From Aeromonas dhakensis (GTDB lineage: Bacteria; Pseudomonadota; Gammaproteobacteria; Enterobacterales; Aeromonadaceae), in NCBI RefSeq assembly GCF_000820305.1, contig NZ_CDBH01000069.1, forward strand, positions 62,001 through 126,000: DNA of 64,000 nucleotides, given 5' to 3'. Of this stretch, positions 1-9,683 are shown piece by piece (position 1 is the stretch's first letter; each line of letters opens with the position of its first letter). The position numbers and the translations under genes are program-made. The notes under the pieces are model-generated. The model searched no databases. It saw nothing but the letters and a program-made list of their open reading frames with translations, and was not told where the DNA came from.

Positions 1-133
1 GCTGGAGACCTCCAACGTCAACGTGACCGAAGAGCTGGTCAACCTGATCCAGGCCCAGCGGGTGTACGAGATGAACTCCAAGGTTCTCTCGGCGGTGGAC
101 GGCATGATGTCCTTCCTGATCCAGCGCACATAA
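1..133 (+). CDS. flgG: Flagellar distal rod protein FlgG, 3' end only
   Basis: The reading frame is open from the left edge of the window and stops at TAA 131-133. The visible C-terminus contains the [21 protein letters not shown] block that closes flagellar rod and hook proteins, followed by a conserved hydrophobic helix. FlgG builds the distal rod in the periplasm. flgH follows after 14 nt with its own Shine-Dalgarno, so the gene is part of the flg operon. Most of the gene lies outside the window. Confidence 0.9.
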   Translation, partial: LETSNVNVTEELVNLIQAQRVYEMNSKVLSAVDGMMSFLIQRT

Positions 134-147
134 GTAGGAGGCGCACC

Positions 148-819
148 ATGAAAGCCATATGGATGCTGGGACTGATGGTATTGGGGGGCTGCAGCAGCAC
201 CCCCAATACCCCCAAGCCCGATGATCCCGAGTTTGCCCCCGTTTACGGGGAGTCGGAGCCGGTCTCGGTCAGACCGACCGGGGCGATTTTCCAGCCCGAT
301 CAGGTCAACGGCATCTACTCGGACATCAAGGCTCACAAGGTGGGTGACATCATCACCATCGAGCTGGCCGAGTCCACCTCTGCCTCCAAGAAGGCCAATA
401 CCCAGAGCGGCAAGGACAACAAGCTGACGATGAACACGGCGATGCTGGGTGGTGTGCCGGTAACGGCCGGCCCCTATGATCTGTCGGCCTCTCTTGGCCA
501 GAATGGCGCTTTCAAGGGGCAGGCCAAGGCGGATCAGAGCAACAGCCTGCAGGGCAACATCTCCGTCAGCGTGGCCAAGGTGCTGCCCAACGGCAACCTG
601 CTGGTGCGCGGCGAGAAGTGGATCATGCTCAACAACGGCAATGAATATATCCGGATCACCGGCATGATCCGCCCCGAGGATGTGACCACGGACAACAGCG
701 TCTCCTCCCAGAAGGTGGCCAATGCCCGCATCCATTACGGTGGTACCGGCGATCTGGCCAACAGCCAGGAACAGGGGTGGCTCACCAGCTTTTTCAATGG
801 TCCCTGGTGGCCGCTCTAG
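148..819 (+). CDS. flgH: Flagellar L-ring protein FlgH
   Basis: The 223-residue protein forms the outer-membrane L ring around the flagellar rod. It starts with a lipoprotein signal peptide whose lipobox ends LGGC at residues 12-15, as expected for lipid-anchored FlgH. The body carries the family's [19 protein letters not shown] region (about residues 66-84) and the VRGEKWI and IRITGMIRP blocks. Length fits the family. The start is preceded by AGGAGG at good spacing. It sits between flgG and flgI in the usual flg order, with only 8 nt before flgI. Confidence 0.95.
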   Translation: MKAIWMLGLMVLGGCSSTPNTPKPDDPEFAPVYGESEPVSVRPTGAIFQPDQVNGIYSDIKAHKVGDIITIELAESTSASKKANTQSGKDNKLTMNTAMLGGVPVTAGPYDLSASLGQNGAFKGQAKADQSNSLQGNISVSVAKVLPNGNLLVRGEKWIMLNNGNEYIRITGMIRPEDVTTDNSVSSQKVANARIHYGGTGDLANSQEQGWLTSFFNGPWWPL

Positions 820-827
820 GAGGTGTT

Positions 828-1925
828 ATGAAGTCGCTCCGTCTTGTTGCCCTGTTTTGCTGCCTGTTGCCCCTGGGGATGGCTCATGCCTCCCGGATCA
901 AGGACATCAGCTCGGTGGAAGGGGTGCGCAGCAACCAGCTGATCGGCTACGGCCTGGTGGTGGGTCTGCCCGGTACGGGTGAGAAGAGCAACGCCTTCAC
1001 CGAGCAGACGTTTCGCACCATGCTGAACAACTTCGGCATCAAGGTGCCGGACAACATCAAGCCCAAGATCAAGGACGTGGCGCCGGTGGCCATCCATGCC
1101 GATCTGCCCCCTTTTTCCAAACCGGGACAGACCATAGATGTGACCGTATCGGCCATCGGTGAGGCCAAGAGCCTGCGTGGCGGCACCCTGCTGCAAAGCT
1201 TCCTGAAAGGGCTGGATGGCCGGGTCTATGCCGTAGCGCAGGGCAGCTTGGTAGTTGGCGGGCTAGGGGCCGAGGGGGCTGACGGCTCCAAGGTGGTGGT
1301 CAATACGCCCACCGTCGGCCGCATCGCCAACGGGGCCACCGTGGAGCGGGAGGTTCCGAACTCCTTCAGCCAGGGGGATACCATCACCTTCAACCTGAAT
1401 CGTCCCGACTTCACCACGGCGCGCCGGCTGGCCGACGTGGTCAATGATCTGGTCGGCCCCAACACCGCGCAGGCACTCGATGCCACCTCGGTCAAGGTCT
1501 ATGCGCCGCGGGATCCGGGCCAGCGGGTCTCCTATCTCGCCACCATCGAGAACCTGGAGGTGGATCCGGCCACCGAGGCGGCCAAGATCATCGTCAACTC
1601 CCGTACCGGCACCATCGTCATCGGCAGCCAGGTGCGGCTCAAGCCGGCGGCCATCAGCCACGGCGGCTTGACGGTCACCATCGCGGAGAATCAGCAGGTG
1701 TCCCAGCCCAATCCGCTCTCGGGTGGCCAGACGGCGGTGACGAACAACTCCACCATCAATGTGCAGCAGGAGCAGGGGCGCATGTTCAAGCTGGATACCG
1801 GGGCGACCCTGGATGATCTGGTGCGGGCGGTGAACCAGGTCGGGGTGGCACCCGGCGACCTGATGGCGATCCTGGAGGCGCTGCAGCAGGCTGGCGCCAT
1901 CGAAGGCCAGCTGGTCATACTGTAA
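828..1925 (+). CDS. flgI: Flagellar P-ring protein FlgI
   Basis: The 365-residue protein assembles the periplasmic P ring in the peptidoglycan layer. I chose ATG 828, because AGGAGG lies just before it and the following residues form a Sec signal peptide ending AHA; the frame stays open further upstream but overlaps flgH. Mature sequence starts [20 protein letters not shown], typical of FlgI, and the C-terminus has the [19 protein letters not shown] signature. Cotranscribed with flgH and flgJ. Confidence 0.95.
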   Translation: MKSLRLVALFCCLLPLGMAHASRIKDISSVEGVRSNQLIGYGLVVGLPGTGEKSNAFTEQTFRTMLNNFGIKVPDNIKPKIKDVAPVAIHADLPPFSKPGQTIDVTVSAIGEAKSLRGGTLLQSFLKGLDGRVYAVAQGSLVVGGLGAEGADGSKVVVNTPTVGRIANGATVEREVPNSFSQGDTITFNLNRPDFTTARRLADVVNDLVGPNTAQALDATSVKVYAPRDPGQRVSYLATIENLEVDPATEAAKIIVNSRTGTIVIGSQVRLKPAAISHGGLTVTIAENQQVSQPNPLSGGQTAVTNNSTINVQQEQGRMFKLDTGATLDDLVRAVNQVGVAPGDLMAILEALQQAGAIEGQLVIL

Positions 1926-1972
1926 TCAACAAGCGGCAAGGGGTTGCCACGGGCGGCAATGAGGTAAGCAAA

Positions 1973-3064
1973 ATGGCAGAGTTAGATAACAACGGCGGCG
2001 TGAATCTGGGCATGGTACAGGATATCCAGAACCTGGATCGCCTGCGCCAGTTGAGCCAGAGCAAGGAGGGGAAAGCGGATGCGCTGATGGCCGCCTCCCG
2101 CCAGTTCGAGTCCATTTTCACCCAGACCCTGTTCCAGAGCATGCGCCAGGCCAACCAGGTGCTGACCCAGGACAGCCCCTTCAACAGCAGCTACACCCAG
2201 TTCTACGAAGGGATGCTGGATGAGCAGCGGGTCGCCGACATGTCGAGCAAGGGGGGGATAGGCTTGGCCGCCATGGTGGCCAAGCAGCTCTCGCCGGAGA
2301 CCTTCACCCATCATGACGGGCGGGTGCTCAAGATGCCCCAGCGTACCGAGCGGGTCTACAAACCCTATCAGCCGCCCACCTCCACCGCCAACGATCTCAT
2401 CTCTGCCTCAAAAGTTGGCAAAGATTTTGCTGAGAAAGAGATGCAAGGGGATACCCAGCCTCAGACAGCGCTGCACCGTACCCACCGAACCGTACCGCCC
2501 ATGGGGCCGGCGGCAGAGGCACACGGCATGCGCAGTCACAAGGCGCTGGATGATACCGCGCAGGTGTTCGACTCCCCTGAAGAGTTTGTCGATCGACTGA
2601 TGCCGCTGGCCAAGAAGGCGGCCGCCAAGCTGGGGTTGAGCCCGGCGGTGCTGGTGGCGCAGGCCGCACTGGAAAGCGGCTGGGGCAAACGGGTGATCAA
2701 GAACGGGGAGGGGCAAGTAACCCACAACCTGTTCGGCATCAAGGCCGACCCGCGCTGGGAAGGACCCAAGACGGTGGTCAGCACTCTGGAATACGAGAAA
2801 GGAGTGGCGTCGCGCCAGAAGGCCGCGTTTCGCTCTTACGAGTCGTTCGAAGAGAGCTTCAACGACTATGTCGATTTCCTGACATCGGGCTCCCGCTACA
2901 AGGGGGCACTGGCCAAGGTGGACAGTCCGGATCGCTATTTCGAAGCCTTGCAACAGGCTGGATACGCTACCGACCCGCACTATGCCAGGAAACTGAAACA
3001 GGTATTGCGCAGTGACGCCATTGCCGGCTACTCCGCGACCAACACGACAGAAATGGAGCTGTAA
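1973..3064 (+). CDS. flgJ: Flagellar rod assembly protein and muramidase FlgJ
   Basis: The 363-residue protein has two parts. The N-terminal rod-scaffolding domain (about residues 30-110) has the FESIFTQTLFQSMRQAN motif. The C-terminal glucosaminidase-type domain (about 200-355) has the AALESGWGKRVI and HNLFGIKAD motifs of family 73 hydrolases. It is exported through the flagellar system and opens peptidoglycan for the rod. A linker rich in Thr, His and Pro joins the parts. GAGGT precedes the start, and flgK begins 3 nt after the stop. Confidence 0.95.
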   Translation: MAELDNNGGVNLGMVQDIQNLDRLRQLSQSKEGKADALMAASRQFESIFTQTLFQSMRQANQVLTQDSPFNSSYTQFYEGMLDEQRVADMSSKGGIGLAAMVAKQLSPETFTHHDGRVLKMPQRTERVYKPYQPPTSTANDLISASKVGKDFAEKEMQGDTQPQTALHRTHRTVPPMGPAAEAHGMRSHKALDDTAQVFDSPEEFVDRLMPLAKKAAAKLGLSPAVLVAQAALESGWGKRVIKNGEGQVTHNLFGIKADPRWEGPKTVVSTLEYEKGVASRQKAAFRSYESFEESFNDYVDFLTSGSRYKGALAKVDSPDRYFEALQQAGYATDPHYARKLKQVLRSDAIAGYSATNTTEMEL

Positions 3065-3067
3065 GTC

Positions 3068-5068
3068 ATGGCAAGCGATCTGCTTGGAATTGGTACCTCG
3101 GGTGTGATGGCCCAGCAGCGGCTGCTGCAGACCACCAGTAACAACATCGTCAACGTCAATAGCCAGGGCTATGTGCGTGAACGTACCCTGATCTATACCA
3201 ATGCCAACGGACTCGGCACCGGGGACATGCTGACCGAGCGGGTCATCAACGCCTATGCCCAGGGGGAGGTCAGACGCGACACTTCGGCCTTTTATGCCTC
3301 TTCCACCCGTTATCAGCAGCTCGCCAACACCGACACCCTGCTGGGGGACACCAGCAACAGCGTCGGTGCCGCCATCAGCTCCTATTTCGAGGGGTTCCAT
3401 ACCGCCAACGAAGCACCCGCCGACATCTCGGGCCGCAAGACCACCCTGAGCGGGCTGAGTGGCATGGTGAACCGCTTTCATACCCTGTCGGCCCAGCTGG
3501 ACAAGCAGACCGACACCATCAACACCACCATCGGTGACGAAGCCAAGCGGGTGAACAGCCTGATCAACAGCATCAACGATCTGAACCAGGCCATCATTCG
3601 CACCCAGGGCACGCCGGAAGAGAACCTGATGCTGTTCGACCAGCGTGACGAGGCCATTCGCCAGCTCTCCGAGAAGATGGAGATCCGCACCGTGCCGCAG
3701 GACAACGGCAGCATGCTGGTCAACATGAGCACCGGTCACTCCCTGGTGCTCAATGGCAGCGTTGCCCAGCTCAATGTGGTGCCGGGCAATCCCGATGCCC
3801 GTGAGTCCGAGTTGCAGCTGGTCATGGACCCCAACAAGGTCGCCCTCAATGACAAGGACATAGGCGGCGGGATAGGGGGGCTCTTCTCTGCCCGCAACGA
3901 TCTGGAGCCGGCCAAGCGCGAGCTGGGTCAGCTGGCGGCCGCCATGGCGGATGCCATGAACCAGCAAAACCGGTTGGGGATGGATCTGGACAACGAGCTC
4001 GGGGGGGACCTCTTCTCTCTAGGCACGAGCGATGGCCTGCCCTACAGCCAGAATACCGGCAACGCTACCGCCAAGGTGAGCTTCGTGCCCGGCAAGGGGA
4101 CGGAAGTGACCACCTTCGACTACGAGGTGCAGTTCAGCAGTGCCACCGGCTACGAGGTGTTCTCGGTGGACAAGGATGGCAACCGCACCTCGCTGGCCAC
4201 CGGCACCACGCCACCCGCCACCGTGCAGGTGGCGGGGCACGGCATCCAGTTCGATCTCTCCGGCACGCCGGCGGCAGGGGACAGGATCCTGCTGCAACCC
4301 ACCAAGCGGGCGGCTGCCGGGCTGGACCAGCTGGTGACCCGGGCCGAAGATCTGGCGCTGGCATCGCCGCTCAAGGCGGATAAAGGCAAAAACAACTTCG
4401 GTTCGGGCGAGATCAAGCTCACTGGCATCACCAATACCGGCGCCGGTTCCGGCTTTGGCACCAACAGCCTGGATCCGGCCTCACCCCAGGTGGTGAAGAT
4501 AGATGGCAGCGGCAACTACCAAGTCTATGCCGCGGACGGTACCACCCTGATCGGGGTTGCCCCCGCCGCCAGCAAGGGGCAGAACCTGATGGCGGCCCTA
4601 GAGAATCCGCTCGGTGGCCCCAAGGTGTATGCCACTCCGACCCAGACCCCGGGTTATGAGTTCAGCATCACCGGCAAGGTGGAAGCCAATGACAGCTTCA
4701 CCCTGAGCTACAACACCGACGGCTTTGCCGACAATGCCAACGGCCTGGCGCTGGCCGAACTGCAGAACAAGGATCTGGTGCGCAAGAGCAGCAACGCCGG
4801 TACCAGCAACGACAAGATGACCTTCAACGAGGCCTACTCCAGCCTGGTGACCGGGGTGGGCAACACCACCAGCCAGGCCAAGAGCCAGCTCAAGGCCGAT
4901 GAAACGAAATTGACCCAGAGCAGGGGGATTTTCGAGAGTGTCTCCGGCGTCAGTCTGGAGGAGGAGGCGGCCAACCTGATCCGCTATCAGCAGTCCTATG
5001 CCGCCTCCGCCCAGATAGTCAGCACAGCCAAGACCATCTTCGACACCCTGCTGTCATCAGTGAGGTAA
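3068..5068 (+). CDS. flgK: Flagellar hook-associated protein 1 FlgK
   Basis: The 666-residue protein forms the first hook-filament junction zone. The N-terminus (LGIGTSGVMAQQRLLQTTSNN) and the C-terminus (GVSLEEEAANLIRYQQSY followed by a coiled helix) are the conserved D0 segments of FlgK. The middle is a long variable domain rich in Gly, Thr and Asn, which makes the protein longer than the enterobacterial one (about 550) and similar to Vibrio or Aeromonas forms. It is followed after 4 nt by flgL, so the two junction proteins are translated from one message. Confidence 0.95.
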   Translation: MASDLLGIGTSGVMAQQRLLQTTSNNIVNVNSQGYVRERTLIYTNANGLGTGDMLTERVINAYAQGEVRRDTSAFYASSTRYQQLANTDTLLGDTSNSVGAAISSYFEGFHTANEAPADISGRKTTLSGLSGMVNRFHTLSAQLDKQTDTINTTIGDEAKRVNSLINSINDLNQAIIRTQGTPEENLMLFDQRDEAIRQLSEKMEIRTVPQDNGSMLVNMSTGHSLVLNGSVAQLNVVPGNPDARESELQLVMDPNKVALNDKDIGGGIGGLFSARNDLEPAKRELGQLAAAMADAMNQQNRLGMDLDNELGGDLFSLGTSDGLPYSQNTGNATAKVSFVPGKGTEVTTFDYEVQFSSATGYEVFSVDKDGNRTSLATGTTPPATVQVAGHGIQFDLSGTPAAGDRILLQPTKRAAAGLDQLVTRAEDLALASPLKADKGKNNFGSGEIKLTGITNTGAGSGFGTNSLDPASPQVVKIDGSGNYQVYAADGTTLIGVAPAASKGQNLMAALENPLGGPKVYATPTQTPGYEFSITGKVEANDSFTLSYNTDGFADNANGLALAELQNKDLVRKSSNAGTSNDKMTFNEAYSSLVTGVGNTTSQAKSQLKADETKLTQSRGIFESVSGVSLEEEAANLIRYQQSYAASAQIVSTAKTIFDTLLSSVR

Positions 5069-5072
5069 CCCG

Positions 5073-6281
5073 ATGCGTATCACTACCAACATGGTCTATG
5101 ACCGCAACATCTCCTCGCTGAACAGTGCCAACGAGCGGCTGAGTACGGCCTATGAGCAACTGATGACGGGGGAGAAGTTCAAGTCGGCGGGGGAGGACCC
5201 TTCCGGCATGAGCCAGAAGCTGGCGCTGACCAAGGAGATCGATCTCTTCAAGCAGTACGGGGTCAACGGCAGCCTGCTGGAAAACAGCCTGGGCCACGAG
5301 GAGACGGTGCTGACCGCCCTCAATACCGCCATGACCAGCGCCCAGACCCTGATCCAGAAGGCGAACGACTCGGCGGTGGGGTACGAGGATCGCCAGGCCA
5401 TCGCCAGCGAGCTGGAGGGGCTGCAAAAGCAGATGTTCGACCTGATGAACAGCAAGAACTCCCAGGGCGAATATATCTTCGGCGGCAATCAGAGCAAGAC
5501 CCAGCCCTTCATTCAGGATGCCAGCGGCAACTACATCTTTCAGGGGGATACCGGCCAGCGCAAGATCCAGGTGTCGCCGACGGTGCAGATTGCCGCCAAC
5601 GATTCGGGCTTCAACCTGTTCGAAATCGTGCCGACCCGCCGTACCAGCAGCGCGGCCAGCGCCAATATTCAGGTCGGGGTGGCCGATCAGGGCCACTTCG
5701 ACAGTTTTTACCGCAACAACTATGACCCTTCGCTCGCCAGCAACCAGTACACGGTGAACACCATCGCCGGCACGCCGGATACCTACGAGATCAGGGACGG
5801 TGGCGGTACCCTGCTGCAAAGCGGCGACTATGTGGCGGGCAACAAGATCCCCTTCAACGGACTGGAGCTGACCCTGTCGCTGCCGGCGGGGGGCGCGGCG
5901 CAGAACTTCGTGCTGGATCCGCCCCAGAACAACAACATCCTGGATGGCATGTCCGATTTCATCACGGCGCTGCGGGATCCCAACATCACGCCGGATACCT
6001 TCCAGCTGAAGGTGGCGGATGCCACCGCCCACATGAAGAATGCCCGTTTGAACGTGGATCAGGGGCTGGGGGAGATCGGCGGGCGCATGAACGGGCTGGA
6101 GCAGGTGATGGGTTCGAACGAAGGCTTGAGTACCCTCAATCAGCAGGCGAGAGCCAAGGTCTCCGAAGCGGATCTCTACGAGGTGATCGCCACCCTGTCG
6201 AAAGAGGATGCGGCCCTGAGCGCCACCCAGCTCTCCTTCAGCAAGATCAGCAAGTTGACCCTGTTCGACTACATCCGCTGA
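5073..6281 (+). CDS. flgL: Flagellar hook-associated protein 3 FlgL
   Basis: The 402-residue protein is the second junction protein and shares flagellin-like ends. The N-terminus MRITTNMVYDRNISSLNSAN and the C-terminus (ALSATQLSFSKISKLTLFDYI) are typical of FlgL. The coiled-coil helices near both ends are clear from heptad spacing. It ends the flg run. No flagellin gene follows here; instead a strong inverted repeat and an unrelated magnesium transporter come next. Confidence 0.94.
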   Translation: MRITTNMVYDRNISSLNSANERLSTAYEQLMTGEKFKSAGEDPSGMSQKLALTKEIDLFKQYGVNGSLLENSLGHEETVLTALNTAMTSAQTLIQKANDSAVGYEDRQAIASELEGLQKQMFDLMNSKNSQGEYIFGGNQSKTQPFIQDASGNYIFQGDTGQRKIQVSPTVQIAANDSGFNLFEIVPTRRTSSAASANIQVGVADQGHFDSFYRNNYDPSLASNQYTVNTIAGTPDTYEIRDGGGTLLQSGDYVAGNKIPFNGLELTLSLPAGGAAQNFVLDPPQNNNILDGMSDFITALRDPNITPDTFQLKVADATAHMKNARLNVDQGLGEIGGRMNGLEQVMGSNEGLSTLNQQARAKVSEADLYEVIATLSKEDAALSATQLSFSKISKLTLFDYIR

Positions 6282-6289
6282 GCTTTTTT

Positions 6290-6323
6290 CATCGCTTGCG
6301 GCCCCGGCTGGCCGCAAGCGATG
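6290..6323 (+). terminator. Long inverted repeat after flgL, probable terminator
   Basis: Perfect 14-bp arms at 6290-6303 and 6310-6323 enclose a 6-nt loop, beginning 8 nt after the flgL stop. There is no T run directly after the stem, although a T-rich stretch follows at 6341-6358, so termination efficiency is uncertain. The arm core GCTTGCGGCC recurs in the hairpin at 13418-13452. Confidence 0.55.
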
Positions 6324-6497
6324 GTTGCCGTTCCAGCCCCTTTCTTCCGTTTTTTTATCCTCATTCAACTCCCCTTGCCAACCAATTGTAACAAGCTGTT
6401 GCCATGGGCCATTTAGCCCCTTGCCCCGGGTTGACTCCTATTGAGCGTTCGATAATCATGCTGCCCGCACAACAGAGGGTTGTGCGACTATTTGCAG

Positions 6498-6660
6498 CAT
6501 CTCGTTAGGCGAGGCTCCTGTATAAACACAGGCCACTGATCTCACGACGTCCAGAGACGCCCAAGATCAGGACAGTTTTCATCGGATTAAGGTGTAAACC
6601 CAAGTGGCTTCCGGCATGCCGGATACGTTATGCAGTGCTAAAGCTGGTACGTGGGGATGA
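6498..6660 (+). promoter_or_regulatory. M-box (ykoK) magnesium riboswitch upstream of mgtE
   Basis: The stretch contains the conserved blocks of the M-box aptamer in order: CTCGTTAGGCGAGGCTCCTG at 6501-6520, the CCAGAGACGCC block near 6551, the ATCGGATTAAGGTGTAAA block near 6581, and the ATGCAGTGCTAAAGCT block at 6630-6645. These match the Bacillus mgtE/ykoK leader as I remember it. The aptamer lies 124-130 nt before mgtE, in the right orientation. Known M-boxes fold on magnesium and switch off the downstream transporter. No T-run terminator is obvious between aptamer and gene, so control may be at translation. Confidence 0.92.
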
Positions 6661-6763
6661 TGACACGCCGGACGGCGTCATTTCCTGCCTATTACTCGTC
6701 AATCAAATTGCTGTTTTCTTTCAGACGGCGACGGATCACCGTTCGCGCTCAGGCTTGCCTGAA

Positions 6764-6785
6764 ATCACATGAGGTCATTTGTGAT
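6764..6785 (+). promoter_or_regulatory. Hairpin holding the mgtE ribosome binding site
   Basis: ATCACA at 6764-6769 can pair with TGTGAT at 6780-6785. The 10-nt loop carries the Shine-Dalgarno GAGG (6771-6774), and the right arm includes the first two bases of the ATG at 6784. The same Shine-Dalgarno decides the start: it is 8 nt from ATG 6784 but downstream of the alternative ATG 6769. The hairpin may be the expression platform of the M-box; that role is inference. Confidence 0.4.
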
Positions 6786-8127
6786 GAAGAAAACACAGAC
6801 ACTACTCAATCGTCACCAACTGCTCGATCTGGCCGCCCTGCAGGGCTGGCTGGAGCACAACCTGGATCCGGTTCAGCGCGCCGATCAACTGCTGACCCTG
6901 CGTCCGGAAGAGCTCAACTGCATCTTCGATACCCTGCCCATCAACGAGGGGGCTGCATTGCTCGGCTCGCTGTCGGCTGAGTGTGCCGGCCGGCTGCTGA
7001 TGCGACTGCATGTCAGCATCGTCAGCCTGTTGCAGGGGGCCATGCCACGGCGCGACATGCTGGCCATTCTGCGCCGCTTGGGCAGCAGTGATCGCACCAT
7101 GCTGCTTGCCCGCTTCCCGGAGCAGGTACAGTCCACCTTCTACTCCCTGCTCGACTGGCCGACCGAATCGGTGGGCGCCAACATGCGCCACGAGTTTCTG
7201 GCCATCGGCGATCAGGAGACGGTGGGCAGTGCCAAGCAGCTGATCCACGATGCCTGGGACAACGCCCAGCTGTTCCAGAACCTCTATGTGGTCAACAACG
7301 ACAAACGCCTGCTCGGCAGCATCTCGCTCAAATCCCTGCTGATTGCCGACCCGCAACTGCCGGTGAGCGAGCTGATGGACCGGGAGGTGGTGCGCATCAA
7401 CGCTCGGGCGGATCAGGAGCTGGCCGCCCGCCTGCTGATCGATCGTGACCTCTCGACCCTGCCGGTGGAGGATCAGGGCAAGCTGGTGGGCATCTTCCAC
7501 GTGGACGATGCAGCCGACATCCTGGAGCTCGAATCCACCGAGGATGCGGAGATGCAGGGTGGCTCCTCGCCGCTCGACACTCCCTATCTGCAGGCGACCC
7601 CCTGGCAACTGTGGCGCAAGCGGGTGGGCTGGCTGCTGATCCTGTTCGTGGCCGAAGCCTATACAGGTACCGTGCTGCGGGCGTTTGAAGAGCAGCTGGA
7701 GGCCGCCATCGCGCTGGCCTTCTTCATCCCGCTCCTGATCGGCACCGGCGGCAACAGCGGCACCCAGATCACCACCACGATTGTGCGTGCCATGGCGGTG
7801 GGGGAGGTGAGCCTGCGCAACCTCGGCACCGTGCTGAAAAAAGAGATCTCCACCGGTCTGCTCATCTCGGCCGCCATCGCCCTGGCGGCCTGGGTGCGGG
7901 CCTGGAGCCTGGGGGTTGGCCCCCAGATCGGCATGGTTGTCACCCTGACCATCATCGCCATCGTGCTGTGGAGCGCCACCGTCGCCTCGGTGATCCCCAT
8001 GGTGCTGCGTCGTTTTCGCATCGACCCGGCGGTGGTGTCCGCCCCCTTCATCGCCACCCTGGTGGACGGCACCGGTCTCATCATCTACTTCGAGATCGCC
8101 AAGCTGCTGCTGCCCGAGCTGCAGTAA
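6784..8127 (+). CDS. mgtE: Magnesium transporter MgtE
   Basis: The 447-residue protein is a magnesium channel of the inner membrane. The cytosolic N-terminal domain (about residues 10-130) and a CBS pair (about 130-255, with LYVVNNDKRLLGSISL and ARLLIDRDLSTLPVEDQGKLVGIFHVDD) precede five membrane helices. The pore-region motif IPLLIGTGGNSGTQ is intact, as is the final VDGTGLIIYFEIAK. The M-box in the leader supports magnesium as the substrate. The gene stands alone and ends at a bidirectional terminator facing ppx. Confidence 0.95.
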   Translation: MKKTQTLLNRHQLLDLAALQGWLEHNLDPVQRADQLLTLRPEELNCIFDTLPINEGAALLGSLSAECAGRLLMRLHVSIVSLLQGAMPRRDMLAILRRLGSSDRTMLLARFPEQVQSTFYSLLDWPTESVGANMRHEFLAIGDQETVGSAKQLIHDAWDNAQLFQNLYVVNNDKRLLGSISLKSLLIADPQLPVSELMDREVVRINARADQELAARLLIDRDLSTLPVEDQGKLVGIFHVDDAADILELESTEDAEMQGGSSPLDTPYLQATPWQLWRKRVGWLLILFVAEAYTGTVLRAFEEQLEAAIALAFFIPLLIGTGGNSGTQITTTIVRAMAVGEVSLRNLGTVLKKEISTGLLISAAIALAAWVRAWSLGVGPQIGMVVTLTIIAIVLWSATVASVIPMVLRRFRIDPAVVSAPFIATLVDGTGLIIYFEIAKLLLPELQ

Positions 8128-8147
8128 GTCGCCATCTGAGAAAACGC

Positions 8148-8174
8148 AAAAGGCAGCCCATGGGCTGCCTTTTT
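8148..8174. terminator. Bidirectional terminator between mgtE and ppx
   Basis: A near-perfect palindrome (AAAAGGCAGCCC and its complement) is bounded by A and T runs on the two sides, so it can serve both convergent genes. Confidence 0.9.
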
Positions 8175-8192
8175 TGCATCCGTCGCCCGCGC

Positions 8193-9683
8193 TCAGCCGA
8201 GCTGGAACAGCAGCGGCCAGCCCTGCTCCTGGCAATAGCGATGCTCCTTTTCCAGATTCTGCATCAGCAATTTGTTCTCCTCGCACCAGTCGAGCGGCAG
8301 GGTCACCACCAGCTGGTCGCCTTGCGCCGCGACCTTCCACTCGGGCAGCAGGTTGTCCTGACGCCTGTGGTGGGCGGCCACCGCGAGGCGCAGGATGCGG
8401 ATGCAGCGCAGCACCGTCTGCTCGTCGTGGTTGGGCAGGGCGGGCAGCTCGGCGAGCTTGAGCCCCTTGCGCTGGAAGCGCACCAGGGCCGCCAGCAGGG
8501 CCTGATCGTCCTGGTTGAAGCCGGGCAGATCGGTGTGCTGCAGGATATAGGCTGAGTGGCGGTGGATGCCGCTGTAGTTGATGGCAAGGCCAATCTCGTG
8601 CAGCCGCGCCGCCCAGCCGAGGATGGCGCGATAGGGCTCTACCGGCAGTTGCCATGGCACCTGCAGGTCATCAAACAGGGTCAGCACGCTCTGCTCCACC
8701 CGGGCGGCCTGCTTTCGGTCCAGCCGGTAGTGGGTGCCGAGAGCCTGGGCGGTGCGCTCGCGAATGTCGTGGTGCTGTAGCCGCTCCTCGAACTCATACA
8801 GCAAGCCTTCGCGCAGGGCGCCGTCGGAGTACTCCATCCGCTCGATGGGCAGGGAGGTGAAGAGCCCGATCAGGATGGCGACCGCGGCGGCAAACACCTC
8901 CTGGCGCTCTTCGGTGAGGCCGGCCAGCTTGAGATCACCGACCCGCTTGTGGGCCAGCATCTCCCGTTTGAGCTGCTCCAGCCCGGCGAGCGTGATGCTG
9001 CCGTCGGTCCAGCCCTCACCCTGCAGCACATCGCGCACGGTGCGGATCGATCCCGAACTGCCGAGGCAGCTCTGCCAGCCCAGCTTGCGGTACTGGTTGA
9101 TGATGGGGGCGAGCTGGTGTTGAGCCTCCAGCACGGCGCCGTTGAAGGCTTTTTCGCCGAGCTTGCCGTTGGCAAAGAAGCTCTGGGTAAAGCTGACGCA
9201 GCCCATCTTGCGGCTGGTGAGCGCCTTGTGTTCGAACCCTTCGCCGATGATGAGCTCGGTGCTGCCGCCGCCGATGTCCACCACCAGCACTTGTCCCTCG
9301 ATGTGCTGGGTATGGGCGACCCCCTGATAGATGAGACGCGCCTCCTCCTGGCCGCTGATGATCTCGATGGGGTGGTTGAGCACCTTGGCCGCCTCGCTCA
9401 CAAACTCGCGGGCATTGCTGGCGCGGCGCAACGTGTAGGTACCGGCGATGCGGATCTGATCCGGATTGATGTTGGTGAGCCGCTCGGCAAAGATCGACAG
9501 ACAGGCGAGGCCGCGAGCCATCGCCTCCGGGCTCATCCGCTTGTGGGCATCCATCCCTTCGGCCAGCCGCACCCGCTCCTTGATGCGATCGACGATGCGA
9601 AAGCGCCCCTCGCTGAGATGGGCGATCACCATGTGAAAGCTGTTCGAGCCGAGATCGACGGCGGCGTACAGGCTATTGTCCAT
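8193..9683 (-). CDS. ppx: Exopolyphosphatase
   Basis: The 496-residue enzyme removes phosphate from polyphosphate ends. The N-terminal actin-like ATPase fold has the phosphate-binding motifs [15 protein letters not shown] (residues 7-21) and [18 protein letters not shown] (about 137-154). The C-terminal half has the HD-like helical region ([24 protein letters not shown]). Length is close to the E. coli enzyme. The start overlaps the end of ppk by 11 nt, so the two genes are translationally coupled, and the pair is likely driven by the Pho box ahead of ppk. It could also hydrolyse pppGpp, as family members do. Confidence 0.94.
   Translation of the reverse strand: MDNSLYAAVDLGSNSFHMVIAHLSEGRFRIVDRIKERVRLAEGMDAHKRMSPEAMARGLACLSIFAERLTNINPDQIRIAGTYTLRRASNAREFVSEAAKVLNHPIEIISGQEEARLIYQGVAHTQHIEGQVLVVDIGGGSTELIIGEGFEHKALTSRKMGCVSFTQSFFANGKLGEKAFNGAVLEAQHQLAPIINQYRKLGWQSCLGSSGSIRTVRDVLQGEGWTDGSITLAGLEQLKREMLAHKRVGDLKLAGLTEERQEVFAAAVAILIGLFTSLPIERMEYSDGALREGLLYEFEERLQHHDIRERTAQALGTHYRLDRKQAARVEQSVLTLFDDLQVPWQLPVEPYRAILGWAARLHEIGLAINYSGIHRHSAYILQHTDLPGFNQDDQALLAALVRFQRKGLKLAELPALPNHDEQTVLRCIRILRLAVAAHHRRQDNLLPEWKVAAQGDQLVVTLPLDWCEENKLLMQNLEKEHRYCQEQGWPLLFQLG

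Noticed and set aside
2408-3967. 519-codon minus-strand frame
   Set aside because: Antisense to flgJ and flgK, which are certain.
6769-6786. Earlier mgtE start at ATG 6769
   Set aside because: It lies upstream of the Shine-Dalgarno that fits ATG 6784.
6802-8655. 617-codon minus-strand frame
   Set aside because: Antisense to mgtE and out of frame with ppx; Gln/Gly/His/Arg-rich translation with no family resemblance.
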